Assembly (NCBI RefSeq): GCF_023065955.2
Contig: NW_026622764.1
Coordinates: forward strand, 75,819,333 to 75,883,332
Source of the DNA: Ursus arctos
Taxonomy: Eukaryota; Chordata; Mammalia; Carnivora; Ursidae
Length of the DNA: 64,000 bases
Reading direction: 5' to 3'
In this document: piece by piece, positions 1-10,884 of the stretch
Layout: the number at the start of each line of letters is the position of its first letter
Numbering within the stretch: position 1 is the first letter of the stretch
The notes under the pieces: model-generated
Databases searched by the model: none
Seen by the model: only the letters and a program-made list of their open reading frames with translations
Told to the model about the DNA's origin: nothing
Program-made: the position numbers and the translations under genes

Positions 1-2897
1 AAACAGGTCTCAACCGATACCAAAAGACTGAAATTATTCCCTGCATATTCTCAGACCACAACACTCTGAAATTGGAACTCAACCACAAGGAAAAATTTGG
101 AAGAAACTCAAACACTTAGAGACTAAGAACCATCCTGCTCAGGAATGACTCGATAAACCAGGAAATCAAAAATCAATTTAAACAATTGATGGAGACCAAC
201 AAGAATGAAAACACAACAGTCCAAAACCTATGGGATACTGCAAAGGCAGTCCTAAGGGGGAAATACATAGCCATCCAAGCCTCACTCAAAAGAATAGAAA
301 AATCTAAAATGCAGTCTTTATATTCTCACCTCAAGAAGCTGGAACAGCCACAGAGGAACAGGCCTAATCCATGAACGAGAAAACAGTTGATCAAGATTAG
401 AGCAGAAATCAATGAATTAGAAACCAGGAGCACAGTAGAGCAGATCAACAGAACTAGAAGCTGGTTCTTTGAAAGAGTAAATAAAATAGACCACTAGCAA
501 GACTTATCCAAAAGAATAGAGAAAGGACCCAAATTAATAAAATTATGAACGAAAAGGGAGAGGTCACCACCAACACCAATGAAATTGGAAGGATTATTAG
601 AAACTTTTATCAACAGCTTTATGCCAATAAATTAAGCAATCTGGAAGAGATGGAGGCCTTCCTGGAAACCTATAAACTACCAAGACTGAAACAGGAAGAA
701 ATTGATTTTTTAAACAGGCCAATTAATTATGAAGAGATTGAGTCAGTGATAAACAACCTTCCAAAAAACAAAACTCCAGGACCAGATGGTTTTCCTGGGG
801 AATTCCACCAAACATTCAAAGAAGAAATAATACCTATTCTCCTAAAGCTATTTCAAAAAATAGAAACAGAAGGAAAGCTACCAAACTCATTCTCTGAGTC
901 CAGTATTACCTTGATCCCCAAACCAGGCAAAGACCCCATCAAAAAGGAGAATTACAGACCAATTTTCCTGATGAATATGGACGCCAAAATCCTCAACAAG
1001 ATCCTGTCTAATAGAATCCAACAGTACATTAAAGGGATCATTCATCATGACCAAATGGGATTCATCCCTGGGATGCAAGGGTGGTTCAACATTTGCAAAT
1101 CTATCAGTGTGATACATCATATCAACAAGAAAAGACTCAGGAACCATATGATCCTCTCAATTGATGCCGAAAAAGCATTTGACAAAATACAGCATCCTTT
1201 CCTGATTAAAACCCTTCAGAGTGTAGGGCTAGAGGGTACATTCCTCAATCTCATAAAAACCATCTATGAAAAGCCTACTGCAAATATTATTCTCAATGGG
1301 AAAGGCTGGAAGCCTTTTCCTTAAGATCAGGAACACGACAAGGATGCCCACTCTCGCCACTATTATTCAACATAGTACTAGAAGTCCTTGCAACAGCAAT
1401 CAGACAACAAAAAGAGATAAAAGGTATCCAAATCGGCATTGAAGAAGTCAAATTGTCTCTCTTCGCAGATGACATGATACTCTGTATGGAAAACCCAATA
1501 GAATCCACGCCCAAACTATTAGGAGTTATAGAGCAATACAGTAACGTGGCGGGATACAAAATCAATGCTCAGAAATCAGTTGCATTTCTGTACACGAATA
1601 ACGAGAACGAAGAAAGAGAAATTAGGGAATGCATCCCAATTACAATAGCACCAAAAACCATACGTTACCTTGGAATTAACTTAACCAGAGATGTAAAGGA
1701 CCTATATTCTAGAAACTATAAATCACTCTTGAAAGACATTGAAGAAGACACAAAAAGATGGAAAAATATTCCATGCTCATGGATCGGAAGAATTAACATA
1801 GTTAAAATGTCCATTCTACCCAGAGCAATCTACACTTTCAATGCTATCCCGATCAAAATACCAATGACATTTTTCAAAGAACTGGAACTAATAGCCCTTA
1901 AATTTGTGTGGAACCAGAAACGGCCCCGAATCACCAAGGAATTGTTGAAAAGGAAGAACAAAGCTGGGGGCATCACAATGCTGGATTTCGAGCTATACTA
2001 CAAAGCTGTGATCACAAAGACAGCATGGTACTGGCACAAAAACAGACACATAGACCAATGGAACAGAATAGAGAACCCAGAAACGGACCCTCGGCTCTTT
2101 GGGCAACTAATCTTTGATAAAGCAGGAAAAAACATCCGGTGGGAAAAAGACAGTCTCTTCAATAAATGGTGCTGGGAAAATTGGACAGCTACATGCAAAA
2201 GAATGAAACTTGACCACTCTCTCACACCATACACAAAGATAAACTCTAAATGGATGAAAGACCTTGATGTGAGACAGGAATCCATCAAAATCCTAGAGGA
2301 GAGCATAGGCAGCAACCTCTACGACATTGGCCACAGCAATCTTTTTCATGACACATCTCCAAAGGCAAGAGAAACAAAAGATAAAATGAACTTGTGGGAC
2401 TTCATCAAAACAAAAAGCTTCTGCACAGCCAAGGAAGCAGTCAAAAAAACTAAGAGGCAGCCCACGGAATGGGAGAATATATTTGCAAATGACACTACAG
2501 ATAAAGGACTGGTATCCAAGATCTACAAAGAACTTCTCAAACTCAAAAAACAAGAAACAAACAAATCATAAAATGGGCAGAAGATATGAACAAACACTTT
2601 TCCAATGAAGACATACAAATGGCTAACAGACACATGAAAAAATGTTCAAAATCATTAGCCATCAGGGAAATTCAAATCAAAACCACACTAAGATACCACC
2701 TTACGCCAGTTAGAATGGCAAAAAATGACAAGGCAAGAAACAATTGTTGGAGAGGATGTGGAGAAAGGGTGTCCCTCCTACATTGTTGGTGGGAATGCAA
2801 GTTGGTACAGCCACTCTGGAAAACAGTGTGGAGGTCCCTTAAAAAGTTAAAAATTGAGCTACCCTACGATCCAGCCCTTGCACTACTGGGTATTTAA
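1..2897 (+). pseudogene. L1 ORF2 (endonuclease/reverse transcriptase), degraded
   Basis: Open pieces lie at 186-374, 545-1324, 1453-2571 and 2586-2897. Seen in order: the endonuclease tail, the RT fingers region (GPDGFPGEF near 780, LIPKPGKDP near 912), the palm segment ending in [13 protein letters not shown] (about 1160), the FADD catalytic motif (about 1462), and the C-terminal segment with the [13 protein letters not shown]ys/His motif (about 2780). Stop codons near 118, 374 and 494 and a frame change near 1320-1450 break it. An intact L1 ORF2p is about 1275 residues; here the N-terminal roughly 200 are outside the window. Confidence 0.9.
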
Positions 2898-3032
2898 CCC
2901 AAAGATATAGACGTACTGAAGAGAAGGGCCATATGCACCCCAATGTTCATAGCAGAAATGTCCACAATAGCTAAATCATGGAAGGAGCTGAGATGCCCTT
3001 CAACAGATGACTGGATTAAGAAGTTGTGGTCC

Positions 3033-3130
3033 AAACTAATGAATCATCGAGCCTTACATCGAAAACCGGGGATGTACTGTATGGTGACTAACATAATATA
3101 ATAAAAAATCATTATTAATAAAAAAAAAAA
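3033..3130 (+). mobile_element. Tiny 5'-truncated L1 nested in L1 3' region
   Basis: About 98 bp matching only the last bases of the L1 3' UTR ('gggatgtactgtatggtgac' then A-rich tail) interrupts the host L1. The 15-bp site aagaagttgtggtcc is duplicated at 3018-3032 and 3131-3145, the hallmark of target-primed reverse transcription. The same 3' UTR end recurs at about 3476-3560 as the host element's own terminus. Confidence 0.93.
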
Positions 3131-3560
3131 AAGAAGTTGTGGTCCATATATACAATGGAATATTACTCAGCTATCAGAAAGAACGAGTTCTCAACATTTG
3201 CTGCTACATGGACAGCAGTGGAGGAGATAATGCTAAGTGAAATAAGTCAAGCAGAGAAAGACAATTATCATATGGTTTCTCTCATCCATGGAACATAAGA
3301 ACTAGGAAGATCAGTAGGGGAAGAAAGGGGGGTAGTCAGAGGGGGGAGTGAAGCATGAGAGACTATGGATTCTGAGAAACAAACTGAGGGCTTCGGAGGG
3401 GAGTGGGGGAATGGGATAGGCTCGTGATGGGTAGTAAGGAGGGCACGTATTGCATTGTGCACTGGTGTTATACGCAACTAATGAATCATCGAACTTTACA
3501 TCAAAAACCAAGGATGTACTGTATGGTGACTAAGATAATATAATAAAAAATATTTTTTAA

Positions 3561-3819
3561 AATTTGCATAAGTCATAAAGTAACAGAAAATAGCCTCTGT
3601 GAATATAATGTTTCTAAAAACTTTCACCAACATACTAACCAAATTAATAATTAAAATTCCACAGAAGTTTGATAATAGATACTGTTTTAGGAGATATAGC
3701 TTATTAGTTTCAAGGAAAGGCAAGGAAGGTGACACAAAATAACAGCTTTTGTGGTAGCTGCTTACAATATTTGCCTATAGATATTAGCTTTGCATTTAGA
3801 GAAGCAGTACTGATTTTGA
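3561..3819. other. Intron sequence without recognised feature
   Basis: AT-rich MICU2 intron sequence. I see no exon, no repeat family I can name and no ORF with family resemblance. Confidence 0.5.
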
Positions 3820-3975
3820 AAAACACATATTTGAGGTTTAGACAGACCTGGGTACAAGTGCAGAACTTCACTATTTACTAAGTGGGATTTGATGAACAAG
3901 CAGTTACACCTGAGTCTCCAGTCCAGTCCGTTTCTTCATCTCTGAAATGACAATGCTGATATGTACTTAATGATT
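3820..3975 (+). repeat. MIR fragment
   Basis: The core 'gacctgggtacaagtgcag...ttcactatttact...tttcttcatctctgaaatg' follows the MIR consensus order (lost of base-level identity, conserved layout). An AT-rich stretch up to 4085 follows and served as the target of the next L1. Confidence 0.6.
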
Positions 3976-4085
3976 TTATATATACATATATATGTTAATT
4001 TATTATGTGATTATATATAATTATATATAATGAATGTATTGATTAATGTATAAGTTTTAGTATGTTGATTTATATATAATTTCTT

Positions 4086-6469
4086 TTTTTTTTAAATATT
4101 TTTTTAATTATATTATGTTAGTCACCATACAGTACATCCCCGGTTTCCGATGTAAGGCTCGATGATTCATTAGTTGCGTATAACACCCAGTGCACCATGC
4201 AATATGTGCCCTCCTTACTACCCATCACCAGTCTATCCCATTCCCCCACCCCCCTCCCCTCTGAAGTCCTCAGTTTGTTTCTCATAGTCCATAGTCTCTC
4301 GTGTTTCATTCCCCCTTCTGATTACCCCCCCTTTCTTTATCCCTTTCTTCCCCTACCCATCATCCTAGTTCTTATGTTCCATAGATGAGAGAAATCATAT
4401 GATAGTTGTCTTTCTCTGCTTGACTTATTTCACTTAGCATTATCTCCTCCAGTGCCGTCCATGTTGCAGCAAATGTTGAGAACTCGTTCTTTCTGATAGC
4501 TGAGTAATATTCCATTGTATATATGGACCACAACTTCTTAATCCAGTCATCTGTTGAAGGGCATCTCAGCTCCTTCCATGATTTAGCTATTGTGGACATT
4601 GCTGCTATGAACATTGGGGTGCATATGGCCCTTCTCTTTACTACGTCTGTATCTTTGGGGTAAACACCCAGTAGTGCAATGGCTGGATCATAGGGTAGCT
4701 CAATTTTTAACTTTTTAAGGGACCTCCACACTGTTTTCCAGAGTGGCTGTACCAACTTGCATTCCCACCAACAATGTAGGAGGGACACCCTTTCTCCACA
4801 TCCTCTCCAACAATTGTTTCTTGCCTTGTCAATTTTTGCCATTCTAACTGGCGTAAGGTGGTATCTCAGTGTGGTTTTGATTTGAATTTCCTTGATGGCT
4901 AATGATTTTGAACATTTTTTCATGTGTCTGTTAGCCATTTGTATGTCTTCATTGGAAAAGTGTCTGTTCATATCTTCTGCCCATTTTTTGATTTGTTTGT
5001 TTCTCGTGTATTGAGTTTGAGAAGTTCTTTGTAGATTTTGGATACCAGTCCTTTATCTGTAGTGTCATTTGCAAATATATTCTCCCATTCCGTGGGCTTC
5101 CCCTAGTTTTTCTGACTGTTTCCTTGGCTGTGCAGAAACTTTTAATCTTGATGAAGTCCCACAAGTTCATTTTATCTTTTGTTTCTCTTGCCTTTGGGGA
5201 TGTATCATGAAAAAGGTTGCTCTGGCCGATGTCGTAGAGGTTGCTGCCTATGCTCTCCTCTAGAATTTTGATGGATTCCTGTCTCACATCAAGGTCTTTC
5301 ATGCATTTGGAGTTTATCTTTGTGTATGGTGTGAGAGAGTGGTCAAGTTTCATTCTTTTGCATGTAGCTGTCCAATTTTCCCAGCACCATTTATTGAAGA
5401 GACTGTCTTTTTCCCACCGGATGTTTTTTCCTGCTTTATCAAATATTAGTTGCCCAAAGAGCCGAAGATCCATTTCTGGGCTCTCTATTCTGTTCTTTAG
5501 TCTGTGTGTCTGTTTTTGTGCCAGTACCATGCTGTCTTTGTGATCATAGCTTTGTAGTACAGCTCGAAATCCGGCATTGTGATGCCCCCAGCTTTGTTTT
5601 TCCTTTTCAGCAGTTCCTTGGAGATTCAGGGCCTTTTCTGTTTCCATACAAATTTAAGGGCTATTTGTTCCAGTTCTTTGAAAAATGTCCTCGGTATTTT
5701 GATCGGGATAGCAATGAAAGTGTAGATTGCTCTGGGTAGCATGGACATTTTAACTATGTTAATTCTTCCGATCCATGAGCATGGAATATCGTTCCATCTT
5801 TTTATGTCTTCCTCAATGTCTTTCAAGAGTGATTTATAGTTTCTAGAATGTAGATCCTTTACGTCTCTGGTTAAGTTAATTCCAAGGTAACGTATGGTTT
5901 TTGGTGCTATTATAAATGGGATGCATTCCCTAATTTCTCTTTCTTCGGTCTCGTTATTCGTGTATAGAAATGCAACTGATTTCTGAGCATTGATTTTGTA
6001 TCCCGCCACGTTACTGAATTGCTCTATAACTTGTAATAGTTTGGGAGTGGCTTCTTTTGGGTTTTCCATATAGAGTATCATGTCATCTGCGAAGAGAGAC
6101 ATTTTGACTTCTTCTTTGCCGATTTGAATACCTTTGATCCCTTTTTGTCATCTGATTGCTGTTGCAAGGACTTCTAGTACTATGTTGAATAATAGTGGCG
6201 AGAGTGGGCATCCTTGTCGAGTTCCTGATCTTAAGGGAAAGGGTTCCAGCTTTTCCCCATTGAGAATAATATTTGCAGTAGGCTTTTCATAGATAGCTTT
6301 TACGAGATTGAGAAATGTACCCTCTATTCCTACACTCTGAAGGGTTTTAATCAGGAAAGTATGCTGTATTTTGTCAAATGCTTTTTCGGCATCAATTGAG
6401 AGGATCATATGGTTCCTGAGTCTTTTCTGTTGATGTGATGTATCACGCTGATTGATTTGCGAATATTGA
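4086..6469 (-). mobile_element. Young 5'-truncated L1 LINE with perfect 24-bp TSD
   Basis: The 3' UTR begins at the poly-T end near 4086, and ORF2 reads leftward from about 6460 to 4372. Open pieces are 6408-6148 ([15 protein letters not shown] palm), 6102-5626 (FADDMIL, RT), 5647-4949 and 4971-4372 ([13 protein letters not shown]). The frame shifts between pieces, so it is inactive. A 24-bp direct repeat (beginning atgttgattt, ending aatttctt) flanks it at 4062-4085 and 6470-6493 without a mismatch, which implies a recent insertion. It is antisense to MICU2 and truncated within the RT domain. Confidence 0.95.
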
Positions 6470-6493
6470 ATGTTGATTTATATATAATTTCTT

Positions 6494-7104
6494 ATTCTAA
6501 ACAAGAGTCCAGCTGTAAATTGGCACTTGTAATGGAATATAAGTAGGTGGCTTATCAGAAGCCGTGTGAAGGATTAAGAAAAGAAAAACAATGGTAGTGT
6601 CAATTTAGGTGTCAGTAATTAGGCTAGTACACAAAATGCAAATCATGAGATTCTATGCATTTGCTGAGAATAAACCATAAATTTAACTCTGGGCTTTCTG
6701 AAAGACAATATGAAGAGGGGTACATGATCAGTTACATAATTCACTGCATCACTGCATCCCTAATTTAGAAGCTTACTGATTCTACATGGGGGGGGGGGGG
6801 CATTTATTCCTCATAGGGCCAGAAAGGAAGTTTCCCCTGGGTCCTGTTGTGTAATATAAAGACTTATATTCTTAACAGTTATAGTAAGACCAGCAACAAA
6901 TTTCGTATTTCACAGGCTGTTTTTTTATAGCATTGCTATCAGCAGAGAACAACTAACATCACAGTTTTAAGCATGGAGTTACACTTCACTTCAGCTCCTA
7001 AAATTCAGCTTCTTTATCTTTAAAACCACTTTACGCTTTAATAGGCAAGTACCAGTACTAACAATTAAATACCAAAAATTTAGAAGTTGGTAGCAATATA
7101 AAAG
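6494..7104. other. Intron sequence, G-homopolymer
   Basis: Mostly unassigned MICU2 intron. It contains a run of 13 G at 6788-6800. No coding signal seen. Confidence 0.5.
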
Positions 7105-7695
7105 GGAAAAAGCACTAGACTTGGGGTACAAATAGCTGTAAATCCTAGTTATGCTATTTAGCATTTATTTGGCTGTATGGTCTTGGGCAAATCATGTACC
7201 TTTTTTTTTATTCTTTGTAAAAATTAATTTTTTTAAGATTTTATTTATTTGACAGAGCATAAGCAAGGGGAGCAGGAGAGGGAGAAGCAGGCTCTCTGCT
7301 GAGCAGGGAGCCCAATGCAGGCTCAATCCCAGAACCCCTGGATCATGACCTGAGCCCAAGGCAGATGCTTAACCAATTGAGGCACCCAGGCACCCAGTAA
7401 AAATTCATAAAGTGATACTTGTCCTGACCATTTTAGAGAGTTATAAGTAAATATAAAAGTAAATTTAAAAATTAACAATTATAACAATTTTATAATAATC
7501 CAATAAAGGGAAAGAGCAGATCTCTAATTCATGCAAATTTCTCCCTTCTTAATCTTTATTCTGTTCTTTCTACTCTTATTTATGTTAATATTCTATCCCC
7601 CCACATGAAATGTCTGAGATTGATCTGAGAATTAAATGAGATAACATATTGAAATACACACAATGTAACAAATAATAGGCACTCAGAATATGTGC
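7105..7695 (+). repeat. MIR split by later sequence
   Basis: 7105-7200 ('agcactagacttgg...cttgggcaaatcatg') resembles the MIR head and core. 7605-7695 ('tctgagaattaaatgagataac...aataataggcactcag') resembles the MIR tail. Unrelated sequence and a can-SINE lie between them. Confidence 0.6.
7227..7397 (-). mobile_element. can-SINE (SINEC), older copy
   Basis: Reads on the minus strand from the tRNA-like head (complement of 'aggcacccaggcaccc', 7380-7396) to the A/T-rich tail (aagattttatttatttgacag, 7234). Possible TSD gtaaaaatt at 7218-7226 and 7398-7406. Confidence 0.9.
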
Positions 7696-7699
7696 CAAA

Positions 7700-8215
7700 T
7701 TCTCTTCAACTTAAATTATTTTTAGAGTTTCTAGCAGGTTTGTTTCCCAACTCTCAGATCTCTTTCCTTAGGGAATTCTTTTTCTCTGACTTTTTTCTCT
7801 GCATTTCCCCAGCTCCCTTGGTCAAGATACTTCTTCAGCTTAGAGTTTCCTCCGTCTCTTTTCATGAAGGCTCCTTAATCCAAATTCTAAAGAAAAAAAT
7901 CAAAACTAAAATAAAATTATACCGTGTTCATATTTTTCCCCAAGGACTGACTGCTTTAAAATTCAGAGAGGACTTTTAAGTTAGAAGAGAAAACTAGATA
8001 TCACTTGTTTTTTTTGTTGCAGATGGCAAAGTTGTTTCCACTTTCATTATCAATTTTTGTATTTGAAAATTCAGTAGTAATTGAGAAGTTGTATCAGTTT
8101 TATGAAGGATCCCTAGCCTTATAAAGTCTCCTGGAAATATGCTAGTAATGTAATTAAACTTACCAACAAATACAAAGTTACAAAGCAATGATTAATATAT
8201 ACAATGTGTCAAATA
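7700..8215. other. Intron sequence without recognised feature
   Basis: AT-rich MICU2 intron. The 95-codon open frame at 7692-7979 shows no domain, splice context or family likeness, and I treat it as chance. Confidence 0.5.
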
Positions 8216-8219
8216 AAAG

Positions 8220-8640
8220 GCAAGGCTGTAAAAAAAAAGGCATTTATTTGGATCTTGGGAATTGCAGTTCAGAAGACAGAAATTAAGGCAGCAACCCAGA
8301 TTGTGCTTCAGAGAGATAAAGGAGCTTGGGATTTTTAAAGGCAAAGGACGAATTTTAGGCACATTATGTAAGTTGGGTTTTTTTGTGATTGGTGCTGGCA
8401 GGGTTACAGTAACACTATTCCGTACGTGATTGGTTGCTAAGATTAGTGCTAGGCAGAAAGTCCATTCAAGTCAGCTCTTGCATGCAGCAGATGTTCATCC
8501 AGGATGTTTGCAATTTGGCAACAATTCAAGTTGAGCATTTTTCTGAGGATTGAGACAGGACATATGTGTAGGCCCTGCTTCTTCAGTGTCCTCCTAACTC
8601 CATTTTAAGTGACTCTTTTAGCAATGCTTATTCCATTCTG
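8220..8640 (-). repeat. Possible old LTR fragment, antisense
   Basis: The stretch carries repeated CCAAT-box complements (gtgattggtg 8385, gtgattggttgc 8427) and starts with a TTTATT complement of a polyadenylation-like signal. This arrangement is common in endogenous LTRs read on the minus strand. No internal viral genes are attached. Family not identified. Confidence 0.35.
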
Positions 8641-8649
8641 TCGTTCTTT

Positions 8650-9062
8650 TATCAGTAGGAAAAAGTATTGATGTCAAATTTAACCAATCAGTATTCCAGA
8701 TTTTGTTTCTTGCATTATTTAAATTCTTAAATTATAAATTTAAATTCTTCACACCAAAGAACTTAGAAGTTTCTGGAACAAAAGCATTCCTTAGCAACTG
8801 TAAACTTTACACTAAGTAAAAAGCAATTATTTAAAAATCTGTGTTACAGTCCAATGAAACAATAGTTTTGTTTAAATCTCTGGGTCAAATTTTACTTTAA
8901 AAATATCGATGTTTTTATCTAACTCTTTGGCCCAAAATTCTGATTATGGACTGACAGTATACAGAATATCCTATACTAGATAGGTCCATTGTGTGGTACT
9001 GCCAATACACAGTGAATTTAAGTTAGAAAAAGTTTTCAGAAATATTTTAAGTTTATTGTCAT
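8650..9062. other. Intron sequence without recognised feature
   Basis: AT-rich, no feature I can support. Confidence 0.4.
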
Positions 9063-9073
9063 TCCACAGGATT

Positions 9074-9270
9074 TTTTTTTTTAAGATTTTATTTATTTAT
9101 TTGACAGAGATAGAGACAGCCAGCGAGAGAGGGAACGCAAGCAGGGGGAGTGGGAGAGGAAGAAGCAGGCTCCCAGCGGAGGAGCCTGATGTGGGGCTCG
9201 ATCCCATAACGCCGGGATCACGCCCTGAGCCGAAGGCAGACGCTTAACCACTATGCCACCCAGGCACCCC
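9074..9270 (-). mobile_element. can-SINE (SINEC), young copy
   Basis: Full-length minus-strand copy with the 'gccagcgagagagggaac' body and 'gccgaaggcagacgcttaac' head complement. TSD tccacaggatt at 9063-9073 and 9271-9281. Confidence 0.95.
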
Positions 9271-9479
9271 TCCACAGGATTATTTAACTGACATAATGTA
9301 GATAGACTCCTGCTCTGTTCAGATAGTTCATGTTTTTAATTTCTCAGGAAAAGAACCCGTATTTGCATAATATTGGCAAGAATTATCAAGCCAGTGTTAT
9401 GCGAACCCAGTGATTACTAAATAGATAAAATAATATGTCTGAATGCAAGAGAAGACATGGCAGATTCAGAAACTAGAAG

Positions 9480-10320
9480 TTCATTGTGATTTAACCAGAA
9501 ATGTGAGAGATGAAGGTGGGAAGGTCAACATAGGCACAGTTGTGAAGGCTTTTGTGCCATGCGAACAGAGCCACGAAGGCCTTGAAGCAGGAGAGTAAGG
9601 TGATCATCAGATCCAGCAGATTGGCTAAGGAAATCAAAGAAAGGCAAGGAGATCTGTTAGAGATTGTTGCATTAAAAGAGAAGAAAGGGTAATGATTAGA
9701 CCAAGGGGGTGGCAGTGGGAACAGAAAGGAAGTGGAGGAATCCAAGGGATTATTTAGGAGAAGGGACTTAATAGTATTGGTGACTGACTGGATGAGGAGT
9801 ATATGAGGAGAAATCTAAGCTACTGCCTGATTTCTGAGTGGAGCCAATGACGCATGTGATACCTGTTCACTGAGCTAGAGAACACAAGTAAGAACAAGTT
9901 TAGGAAAGAAAAGGGTGAATGTAGGGTAGATGTGGTCATTGGGAACAGAAGGCAGATTGCAGTGGGTTGAGGAGTGAGTGAGGGGTGAGTAGAGAAAGAA
10001 ATACAGGTAGTTCTTTAAAGGAAGTTGACTATAGCAAAGGAAGGGGGGGCAATAGCGGAGGGGAATGTAAGAAAGGTTTCCCCACATGTTTATATGATGA
10101 TGTGAAGAGGGAAAGACAGTGCAGGAGTGAATGGGAGTCACCAGAGGAGCAAGTCCCCTGAGAAGGAAGAAATAGAGGAATATAGGTAGAATTCAGACCA
10201 CAGGCAGCCATCAACAGGAAAAGGGACTCCTCCTTTCACTAGGACAGAAAAGAGTTTGGGGGTGGGGAGAATGCTACATTCCTAGAGTGATAGCAAGAAA
10301 ATTATAGAATTTCCTAAGTA
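9480..10320 (+). repeat. Old interspersed repeat, family uncertain
   Basis: Purine-rich sequence ('ggccttgaagcaggagagtaaggtgatc...ggtggcagtgggaac...actgactggatg') resembles a widespread mammalian repeat that I cannot name with confidence. The minus-strand open frames here are composition artefacts. Confidence 0.4.
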
Positions 10321-10689
10321 GTGACCTCTGTTTTCTCTGAGAAGTTGGGGCATGTCATCTGCTGAGGACAAATAGAAAGCCAGTGGGGTAGATTTGTAGA
10401 GAATGTAAACAAATTGAAATAGCCAGCATGTGAAATAAAAAAGAGAGTTCTCTGGCCTAGCGTCAGGGTGTTGGCAGGGTTGAGGGCCCAGTTACAGGTG
10501 TAGACCATTAATTTCTGCTCGTGTCACTATGGGCAATTGTTGTATGATTTTCTTCAGGCAGCCCTTGAAGAAGGCCTTCAACAGCCCCAGGGAGCTGAGC
10601 GTAAGAGAGTGGCTGAAGCAGTTTAGTAGCTGATTCTTGATACCAAGTCTGGGCTTGAGTAAGGATGAAAAGGGAGGGTAGTTACCTGC

Positions 10690-10880
10690 ATCCTTAGTGC
10701 CATCACTACATGTCCAACATTTCTCTGAGTATTTCACATATATTATTTCACCTATCCTTAGAAAGTCAGATAGGAGTCTTCCCTTTTTACAGCTGGAATT
10801 TGATGAGATTAATAAAGGACTTGGTTCAGGGTTAAATATCGTAGAAATTCAAACCCAGGTTTCTCTTAAAAGGTTTAAAT
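10690..10880 (+). repeat. MIR fragment
   Basis: Layout 'tatttcacctatccttag...tttttacagctggaatttgatgag...attcaaacccaggtttctct' follows the MIR core and tail. Confidence 0.65.
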
Positions 10881-10884
10881 AGTC

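Larger units (their letters stand above)
1..3560 (+). mobile_element. Young L1 LINE, ORF2 part and 3' end (5' end outside window)
   Basis: The element enters the window inside ORF2. The first 180 bases encode the end of the endonuclease domain ([10 protein letters not shown]), followed by linker, reverse transcriptase (FADDMIL at about 1459) and the Cys-rich C-terminal part up to about 2900. A 3' UTR follows, ending in 'ggtgactaagataatataataaaaaa' near 3550. The sequence closely matches the minus-strand L1s at 4086-6469 and 19547-25759 throughout their overlap, so all three belong to one recent carnivore L1 family. The reading frame is broken in several places, so this copy cannot make an active protein. 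A 98-bp nested insertion lies at 3033-3130. The element sits in a MICU2 intron in sense orientation. Confidence 0.95.
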
